Shown here: positions 58,501 to 64,000 of the stretch, piece after piece
How the letters are laid out: each line of letters begins with the position of its first letter
Position numbering within the stretch: position 1 is the first letter of the stretch
Source of the DNA: Aquibium sp. ELW1220
GTDB taxonomy: Bacteria > Pseudomonadota > Alphaproteobacteria > Rhizobiales > Rhizobiaceae
Direction: 5' to 3'
NCBI RefSeq assembly: GCF_030398385.1
Contig: NZ_JAOAOQ010000010.1
Coordinates: 101,419 to 165,418 of the forward strand
Length of the DNA: 64,000 nucleotides
Program-made: the position numbers and the translations under genes
Notes under the pieces: generated by a model
Databases searched by the model: none
What the model was told of the DNA's origin: nothing
The model's input: only the letters and a program-made list of their open reading frames with translations

Positions 58501-59057
58501 GACGTCGCGCCGGAGCGTCCCTCGGCGCGCCAGTCGCGCAGCTCGGCCGTGAGGATGGCGATTTCCTCGCGCAGCAGCGCGATCTCCTTGCGGCGGAGCT
58601 CGTCGACCTTCTCGTGCAGCGCCATGACCTCGATCTCGGCCTTCAGGTTCACCTCATAGTCGTGTGCGGCGTCGATGCGGTCGCGCTGCGCCTGCCGGTT
58701 CTGCGCCATCATGATGATCGGCGCCTGCAGCGCGGCCACCATCGACAGGATCAGGTTGAGAAAGATGAACGGGTAGGGGTCGAAGGACTCCCGGCCGAGC
58801 AGCACCGCGTTGGCCGAGGTCCAGGCGGCGAGGAAGACCACGAAGCCGATGATGAAGGACCATGAGCCGCCGACCCGGGCGATCGAATCGGCGATGCGGT
58901 CGCCGCGGCTCTGGCGGTCGGAGACGTCGGTGTTGACGTCGCGGGCGACGGTGCGGCCCTCGATCGCGCTCGCCAGCACCCGGTTCTCCGCCGACGACAG
59001 CGCCTCCTGGCGGCGCCCTAGCATCCGGTGCGCCAGATCGGCTATCGTCCTGTTCAT
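58497..59057 (-). CDS. DUF1003 membrane protein
   Basis: 186 residues. Two membrane spans, 'GSWSFIIGFVVFLAAWTSANAVL' and 'YPFIFLNLILSMVAALQAPIIMMAQNRQAQRDR', form the DUF1003 signature; the C-terminus (about 130-175) is a predicted coiled coil rich in Glu, Arg and Leu. GCAGGAGACC precedes the ATG. Function unknown. Coupled to the DedA gene by ATGA. Confidence 0.9.
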   Translation of the reverse strand: MNRTIADLAHRMLGRRQEALSSAENRVLASAIEGRTVARDVNTDVSDRQSRGDRIADSIARVGGSWSFIIGFVVFLAAWTSANAVLLGRESFDPYPFIFLNLILSMVAALQAPIIMMAQNRQAQRDRIDAAHDYEVNLKAEIEVMALHEKVDELRRKEIALLREEIAILTAELRDWRAEGRSGATS

Positions 59058-59157
59058 GCGGGTCTCCTGCGGTCGCCGGCGGTGCTGTGCCGGCCGCCAT
59101 AGAGCAGAGACGACCGCGGCGTTGCAAGCCGCAAGGCGGCGGTTCGGGGAGGATGGG

Positions 59158-59871
59158 ATGACGCGTTTCGAGACCATCCGGGCGCGGGCGGCCGGCCGCA
59201 AGGGCGGCGAGGCCGTGCTGGCGACGCTGCTGCCGGCAGCGCCAGACAACGCCGCGCTCGCCGCGGTGCCCGACCACCGCATCCTCTCGGCGATGGCCGC
59301 GCGCGTCTTTTCGGCCGGCTTCGTCTGGCGCGTCATCGAGCAGAAATGGCCGGGCTTCGAGGAGGCTTTCCTCGGCTTCGAGCCGAAGCGGCTGCTGTTC
59401 CAGCCCGACGAATTCTGGGAAGGGCTGGCCAGCGACACCCGCATCGTGCGCAACCCGCAGAAGATCCGCTCGGTGCGCGACAACGCGGCCTTCGTCGACC
59501 GCGTCTCGGCCGAGCATGGCGGCTTCGGCCGCTTCCTCGCCACCTGGCCGAAGGACGACCAGGCCGGCCTCGTCGCCTTGCTTGCGAAGCAGGGCAGTCG
59601 ACTGGGCGGCGCGACCGGCCAATACTTTCTCCGCTGGATCGGCTTCGATAGCTACGTGGTCTCGCCCGACATGGCCGCCGCGCTCCGCGACGCCGGGCTG
59701 GAGATCGCGGCGGCCCCGACCTCGAAGAAGGACCTCGCCGCCATCCAGGGGCAGCTCAACGCCTGGCGCGCCGAGACAGGTCTCCCCTACGTCCATCTCT
59801 CGCGCATCCTCGCCATGTCGATCGGCGAGAACCGGGCGGCGGAGGATCTCAGGGCCTATGCGGGGGAGTAG
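59158..59871 (+). CDS. DNA-3-methyladenine glycosylase I family protein
   Basis: 237 residues, Tag-like helix-hairpin-helix fold. 'VFSAGFVWRVIEQKWPGFEEAFLGFEP' (about 50-76) corresponds to the Tag 'FQAGLSW...F..F.P' block and 'RNPQKIRSVRDNAAF' to the conserved middle. The usual C-terminal Zn ligands of Tag are not obvious, so it may belong to a divergent branch. GGGAGG precedes the ATG. The 3' end overlaps the convergent HigA gene by 23 bp. Confidence 0.75.
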   Translation: MTRFETIRARAAGRKGGEAVLATLLPAAPDNAALAAVPDHRILSAMAARVFSAGFVWRVIEQKWPGFEEAFLGFEPKRLLFQPDEFWEGLASDTRIVRNPQKIRSVRDNAAFVDRVSAEHGGFGRFLATWPKDDQAGLVALLAKQGSRLGGATGQYFLRWIGFDSYVVSPDMAAALRDAGLEIAAAPTSKKDLAAIQGQLNAWRAETGLPYVHLSRILAMSIGENRAAEDLRAYAGE

Positions 59872-60175
59872 ATACTCCGGCGGCTCGGTCCATCGGCTCG
59901 ATATGCGCCAGCTCGTCCTTCAGCCGCTCCGCGGCTGTCTCCAGTTCCCAGGCCTGCTGGAAATTCATCCAGAACTGCGGCGTCGTGTCGAAGACGCGCG
60001 CCAGCCGCAGCGCCGTATCAGGCGTGAGACCGATTTCCTCCTTGACGATCCTTTCGATGCGCGTGCGCGGCAGCCGGAGATGCCGGGCGAGCTGGCCAGC
60101 GCTCATGCCGAGCGGCGTGAGATACTCTTCGCGCAGATATTCGCCGGGATGGATCGGACGGGAAAAGCGCAGCAT
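59849..60175 (-). CDS. higA: HigA-type antitoxin / XRE-family regulator
   Basis: 108 residues. The HigA signature 'IHPGEYLREEYLTPLGMSAGQLARHLRLPRTRIERIV' (about 8-45) is followed by 'ARVFDTTPQFWMNFQQAWELE'. It neutralises a HigB RNase in complete systems and represses its own promoter. No HigB gene lies next to it on either side: upstream is only a 124-bp gap, downstream the glycosylase gene. ATG 60175 follows AGGAGG at 7 nt; the frame to 60199 would start inside the operator-like region. Confidence 0.88.
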   Translation of the reverse strand: MLRFSRPIHPGEYLREEYLTPLGMSAGQLARHLRLPRTRIERIVKEEIGLTPDTALRLARVFDTTPQFWMNFQQAWELETAAERLKDELAHIEPMDRAAGVSTPPHRP

Positions 60176-60215
60176 GGCGTGGCCTCCTGGTCTGGGCATG
60201 ACCAGTTCTCATCAT

Positions 60216-60235
60216 GACCGTATCATGGTCTGATA
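60216..60235. promoter_or_regulatory. Inverted repeats upstream of higA, likely autoregulatory operator
   Basis: TATCA-N5-TGATA (60221-60235) overlapped by GACC-N7-GGTC (60216-60230), plus another ATGACC copy at 60198. They lie 41-60 bp before the chosen higA start, where HigA binds in other systems. Confidence 0.45.
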
Positions 60236-60323
60236 CGCTCGCTGGGCAATGCAGCGATTGCACTTCGCTTCCTCCTCTCCACCCGCCATTGCCGCCGCCC
60301 ATGCCCCGCGCTAAACCGGCCGC

Positions 60324-61997
60324 ATGACAACGCCCGACACGCTCCGCATCGCCGTCGCCCAGCTCAACCCCGTGATGGGCGATATTTCCGGCAATCTCGC
60401 CCGCGCTCGCGCGGCCCGCGCGGAAGCCGCGCGCCACGGCGCGGAGCTGGTGCTGTTCACCGAGCTCTTCATCTCCGGCTATCCGCCGGAGGACCTCGTG
60501 CTGCGCGCCTCCTTCGTGGAGGCCTGCGAGGCGGCGGTGGCCGATCTCGTCGCCGACACCGCCGATGGCGGGCCGGGGCTCGTCATCGGTACGCCGCTGC
60601 GCCGCGCCACCGGGCTGCACAATTCGGTCGTCGTGGCCGATGCCGGCCGGGCGCTGGCCGAGCGCTACAAGCTCGACCTGCCGAATTACGGCGAGTTCGA
60701 CGAGAAGCGCGTCTTCCAGCCGGCGCCCGAGATCCAGGGCCCGGTCAATTTCCGCGGCGTGCGGCTCGGCATCCCCGTCTGCGAGGACATCTGGGGCGAA
60801 CTCGGTATCTGCGAGACGCTGGCGGAGGCCGGTGCCGAGATCCTGCTCGTGCCCAACGGCTCGCCCTATTATCGCGGCAAGGTCGACGTGCGCCACCAGG
60901 TGGTCATCCGCCAGGTGATCGAGAGCGGGCTGCCGATCCTCTACGCCAACCAGCTCGGCGGCCAGGACGAGCTCGTCTTCGACGGCGCCTCCTTCGCCAT
61001 CCAGGCCGACAAGTCGCTCGCCTTCCAGATGAGCCAGTTCGAGGAGGCCGTCTCCGTCTCCACCTGGAAGCGGGAGGCGGCCGGCTGGCGCTGCGCCCAG
61101 GGGCCGATGTCGCGCATTCCCGAGACCGAGGAGGCCGACTACCGCGCCTGCATGCTCGGCCTGCGCGACTACGTCAACAAGAACGGCTTCAGGGACGTCG
61201 TGCTCGGCCTGTCGGGCGGCATCGATTCGGCGCTCTGCGCGGCTCTCGCCGTCGATGCGCTGGGCGAGGAGCGGCTGCACGCCGTCATGATGCCCTATCG
61301 CTACACCTCGAAGGATTCGCTTGCCGACGCCGAGGCCTGCGCGCGGGCGCTCGGCTGCCGCTACGATGTCATCCCGATCGCCGAACCCGTCGAGGGCTTC
61401 ATGTCTGCGCTCGGCCCGCTGTTCCAGGGCACCACGGCCGGCATCACCGAGGAGAACCTGCAGAGCCGCGCGCGCGGCACGCTTTTGATGGCGCTGTCCA
61501 ACAAGTTCGGCTCGATGGTCGTCACCACCGGCAACAAGTCGGAAATGTCGGTCGGCTACGCCACGCTCTATGGCGACATGAATGGCGGCTTCAACCCGAT
61601 CAAGGACCTCTACAAGATGCAGGTCTACAAGCTGTCGGCCTGGCGCAACACGACCGTCCCCCCCGGCGCGCTCGGCCCGTCGGGCGAGGTCATCCCGCAA
61701 AACATCATCGACAAGGCGCCCTCGGCGGAGCTGCGCGAGAACCAGACCGACCAGGATTCGCTGCCGCCCTATCCCGTCCTCGACGACATCCTGGAATGCC
61801 TCGTCGAAAACGAGATGTCGGTCGACGATATCGTCGCCCGCGGCCACGACGCCGCCACGGTCACCCGGATGGAACACCTTCTCTACGTCGCCGAATACAA
61901 GCGCCGCCAGGCGGCGCCCGGCGTCAAAATCACGCGGAAGAATTTCGGGCGGGACCGGCGGTATCCGATCACGAACAGGTATCGGGAGGGGGCGTAG
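60324..61997 (+). CDS. nadE: Glutamine-dependent NAD+ synthetase
   Basis: 557 residues, two domains. The N-terminal nitrilase-like glutaminase (about 1-270) shows Glu in 'VLFTELFISGYPPEDL', Lys in 'ERYKLDLPNYGEFDEKR', and Cys in 'IPVCEDIWGELG'; the C-terminal synthetase (about 280-557) has the PP-loop 'GLSGGIDSALCAALAVDALG' and 'TTGNKSEMSVGYATLYGDM'. Converts nicotinate adenine dinucleotide to NAD+ with glutamine. Last housekeeping gene before the repeat and the low-GC KAP gene. Confidence 0.97.
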   Translation: MTTPDTLRIAVAQLNPVMGDISGNLARARAARAEAARHGAELVLFTELFISGYPPEDLVLRASFVEACEAAVADLVADTADGGPGLVIGTPLRRATGLHNSVVVADAGRALAERYKLDLPNYGEFDEKRVFQPAPEIQGPVNFRGVRLGIPVCEDIWGELGICETLAEAGAEILLVPNGSPYYRGKVDVRHQVVIRQVIESGLPILYANQLGGQDELVFDGASFAIQADKSLAFQMSQFEEAVSVSTWKREAAGWRCAQGPMSRIPETEEADYRACMLGLRDYVNKNGFRDVVLGLSGGIDSALCAALAVDALGEERLHAVMMPYRYTSKDSLADAEACARALGCRYDVIPIAEPVEGFMSALGPLFQGTTAGITEENLQSRARGTLLMALSNKFGSMVVTTGNKSEMSVGYATLYGDMNGGFNPIKDLYKMQVYKLSAWRNTTVPPGALGPSGEVIPQNIIDKAPSAELRENQTDQDSLPPYPVLDDILECLVENEMSVDDIVARGHDAATVTRMEHLLYVAEYKRRQAAPGVKITRKNFGRDRRYPITNRYREGA

Positions 61998-62021
61998 GGG
62001 CGCAGGGGCAACCCCCTCCGC

Positions 62022-62234
62022 CTCGTCATCCTCGGGCGAAGCAGGCCGAAGGCCGTCGCGCAGACCCGAGGATCCATGCCTCGACGGTGGCGGAGGGCAG
62101 GGCGGTGCAGGCTGATCGCCGACGTCATGCACGGTGTTGCAAAGCCAGCCCTATGCCCGTCGCCACCGTCGAGGCATGGATCCCGGGTCTGCGCCTCCGC
62201 TTCGCTCCGGCTTCGCCCGGGATGACGAAGGTTA
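62022..62234. repeat. About 210-bp palindromic intergenic element after nadE
   Basis: Contains a perfect 23-bp inverted repeat: GGATCCATGCCTCGACGGTG... at 62070-62092 and its complement at 62161-62183, flanked by outer inverted tracts (GTCATCCTCGGGCGAAGC / GCTTCGCCCGGGATGACG). Each half resembles the dispersed ATGGATCCTCGGGTCTGCGC type palindromes of rhizobial genomes. It marks the edge between the GC-rich backbone and the low-GC KAP gene. No gene inside; the gap is 310 bp. Confidence 0.8.
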
Positions 62235-62307
62235 GGCGACGATCGCTTTGGCAACTCGCTCCGACTGTGTAAAAGTTCGGAGTGACTTGCATCGGCGGAG
62301 GGTAGCG

Positions 62308-63933
62308 GTGGCTCAAGAACTTGATCGTCCAATTGCAAGGAAGGAAGACGACCGACTAGGACGAGGCCTTTTCGTCCAGCAATTAACAGATGCGCTTATA
62401 GACAAAACAACCGGGAAATCTTCTGGCTTGGTCGTATCGCTTTTGGGCGCATGGGGAAGTGGCAAGTCAAGCATTCTAAACCTGCTTGAGTTGGAAATCA
62501 CGTCACGGTACGCCCATGCAAAAGTGTTGCGCTTCGATCCATGGTTGATTGCCAATCGTGACAGCTTGATCAGGCAGTTCCTCTCTGACTTGGGGACCAT
62601 TCTTACAAGAGATGCCGGTGCTGCTCACCGTGCGGCGAAAAAGGCGGGAAAACTCCTTTCAGAATATGACGACGTAATCAACGTCGGCATAGACGCAGTT
62701 GGGTTACTTTCGATTCCGTTTCTAACGGGCGGGCTAAAAGCTACAAAAAGTGCGCTCAAGAAAAAGGAGAAGACGCTTCATCAATTAAAGGCTGAGATAA
62801 ATTCTGCAATTATGGAAATAAAACATCCGATTATTATTCTTATAGATGAAGTAGACAGGCTAGAGGACGGCGAAGTATTGGAGATTATGCGGCTTGTAAA
62901 GGCGGTTGCTGACTTCCCGAACGTTTCATACATGCTGGCCTACGATGTTGACCGAGTTGTGGAAGCCCTAGGTGCGAACGCACGCAGCGCGGAAGACCCT
63001 AATCACCGGGGTCGCGCATATCTCGAAAAAGTGGTTCAACACCAAGTGTTCCTACCGGCTTTGTTCGAAGCCGAACTTATCGAGTTGTTTCGGACGGAGC
63101 TGAAGGTAATCGTCGGTGATGTGGAATTCCCTGATTCGCGATATTCAGACAATCGCTATTCAGAGGTCGAGAATGCGATATTTCCGAGTCTCATCCGAAC
63201 TCCACGTGACCTGAAAAGATGCATCGGCATTTTCCGCGCACTCTTTCTGATGGTCGGAGGCGAAGTCAGTTGGATGGACTTGCTTGGTTACGCGGCTTTG
63301 CTGACGAAAGCGCCCAGCCTCACGGAACGGATCAAGAGTGATCCAATATTCTTCTCGTCAGATTTTGGTCGTGGCGGTGCGTCATATCTGCGGTACGGCG
63401 TCAATGCTCCCAAGCCCGCAGAACAGCTATCGGACGTTTTGGGGCACGACTACACGCGAAAGCGCCCAGAAGCGAAGCTGGTACAGGTTCTCTTCCCGCG
63501 ATTTGGAGAGACGGAGCGTAAAGATGAAGACCATACAAGGATCGAGCACTTCCGTGCTCTCAGCTTCCTAATTCGGCAGGGAACACCGCCCGGGGCGCTG
63601 CCTCTGCGCGGAGTGCGTGATGCATTCCAGTTATGTCACCAAGAACTGGTTGCATACTTTGACGAGTCCGTGCGGGCAGGCCACTTCGATGACTTGAACT
63701 ACATATTGTCGTATCACTACGGCAACTTCGCTGATCGCGACCATGTAAAATTCTGGATGGCAATGGCCGATTGGTGCCGCAAGCCGGATCACACAATCCC
63801 CGTGTCACACGATCCCCGCATCGGCTACCTGGAGTTAGTCGAAAGTTCGTTTCGAATGGCTCTCTATAGTTGCCCGAACCTAGCCCGTCTTATTCATGAC
63901 GGCGTGTTCGCAAGGCTGGCGGATGTAGCATAA
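62308..63933 (+). CDS. KAP-family P-loop NTPase
   Basis: 541 residues. Walker A GAWGSGKS (47-54) and Walker B 'IIILIDEVDRL' (about 175-185) with the KAP-type 'VLRFDPWLIA' between them; then 'YMLAYDVDRVVEAL' and 'RTPRDLKRCIGIFRA'. KAP NTPases assemble on membranes and several take part in phage defence or animal-like scaffolds; no membrane span is obvious in the usual inserted position, though residues 129-140 are moderately hydrophobic. GTG 62308 follows GGAGGG. Base composition is clearly lower in GC than all neighbours (one counted 60-base line has 23 G/C), suggesting horizontal transfer. Confidence 0.85.
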   Translation: MAQELDRPIARKEDDRLGRGLFVQQLTDALIDKTTGKSSGLVVSLLGAWGSGKSSILNLLELEITSRYAHAKVLRFDPWLIANRDSLIRQFLSDLGTILTRDAGAAHRAAKKAGKLLSEYDDVINVGIDAVGLLSIPFLTGGLKATKSALKKKEKTLHQLKAEINSAIMEIKHPIIILIDEVDRLEDGEVLEIMRLVKAVADFPNVSYMLAYDVDRVVEALGANARSAEDPNHRGRAYLEKVVQHQVFLPALFEAELIELFRTELKVIVGDVEFPDSRYSDNRYSEVENAIFPSLIRTPRDLKRCIGIFRALFLMVGGEVSWMDLLGYAALLTKAPSLTERIKSDPIFFSSDFGRGGASYLRYGVNAPKPAEQLSDVLGHDYTRKRPEAKLVQVLFPRFGETERKDEDHTRIEHFRALSFLIRQGTPPGALPLRGVRDAFQLCHQELVAYFDESVRAGHFDDLNYILSYHYGNFADRDHVKFWMAMADWCRKPDHTIPVSHDPRIGYLELVESSFRMALYSCPNLARLIHDGVFARLADVA

Positions 63934-64000
63934 GCGGTTGATTTGGCGTAGGATTCGTTGCTTAGGCCAATCCTGCCGACAACATCGCGCGAGCCACACC
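63934..64000. other. Window end, no gene seen
   Basis: 67 bp after the KAP stop. No open frame of note. Whatever follows in the putative acquired region lies outside the window. Confidence 0.4.

Noticed and set aside
59872..60323. HigB toxin frame near higA
   Set aside because: No frame of suitable size or sequence exists on either strand in the flanks.

Overview
The window is GC-rich chromosomal DNA from an alphaproteobacterium, most likely order Hyphomicrobiales (Rhizobiales), perhaps near Phyllobacteriaceae/Mesorhizobium. The order is inferred from gene style, short ATGA-type overlaps, tandem TRAP/LIV transport and CoA-transferase catabolic genes, the gcvTHP / tRNA-Val / gph / rpiA / gor / class II DAHP synthase order, and dispersed intergenic palindromes. 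Genus is not determinable by eye. About 60 protein genes, two tRNAs, two metabolite riboswitches and three palindromic intergenic repeats are supported.

Region 1 (1-3.5 kb): end of a branched-chain-type ABC permease (livM), overlapped by a phenol-type FAD monooxygenase and followed by a hydroxyquinol/catechol-type intradiol dioxygenase. Together they look like uptake, hydroxylation and ring cleavage of an aromatic compound. Region 2 (3.7-6.6 kb): a CaCA-family exchanger and three small or secreted proteins.

Region 3 (6.9-22.1 kb) is a large accessory catabolic locus. A 12-gene minus-strand run (18.7 to 6.9 kb) carries an M29-fold metalloenzyme, a TRAP transporter (P, Q, M), two CaiB/BaiF CoA-transferases, a thiolase with its DUF35 partner, a quinone-oxidoreductase-like enzyme, an amidohydrolase, a GntR/FCD regulator and an alpha/beta hydrolase with cysteine at the nucleophile elbow. 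A divergent pair (3-hydroxyisobutyrate-dehydrogenase-like and cyclase-family) and a further hydrolase pair flank it. TGTCGACA palindromes sit in the control regions of all these units and are probably the GntR operator, which defines a regulon. The substrate is unknown; this is the best candidate for an undescribed pathway.

Region 4 (22.5-28.4 kb): tRNA-Lys, a TetR regulator, then nrdA-nrdB encoding a class I ribonucleotide reductase whose beta subunit has Phe at the radical Tyr position (class Ic, Mn/Fe-type). The operon is preceded by a cobalamin riboswitch, so B12 probably shuts it off, implying a B12-dependent reductase elsewhere. A 210-bp element with 32-bp perfect inverted ends separates nrdA from nrdB.

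Region 5 (28.4-42.6 kb): a MarR/hydrolase divergent pair with a double operator, rhodanese, L,D-transpeptidase, class I fumarase, secreted and cytosolic hydrolases with an AraC regulator, aspartate aminotransferase, two coupled EAL phosphodiesterases, a dehydrogenase, a cold-shock protein, small proteins and an alkyl-DNA methyltransferase. Region 6 (42.7-53.5 kb): the glycine cleavage operon gcvT-H-P behind a tandem glycine riboswitch, tRNA-Val, gph, rpiA, a DUF2059 protein, glutathione reductase with a GGCT-like protein, and class II DAHP synthase.

Region 7 (53.7-64 kb): a MASE1-PAS-GGDEF diguanylate cyclase, a DOPA-dioxygenase-like enzyme, hemerythrin, DedA, DUF1003, a 3-methyladenine glycosylase-like protein, a HigA-type antitoxin without a toxin, NAD synthase, a palindromic repeat, and a low-GC KAP-family P-loop NTPase that looks horizontally acquired.
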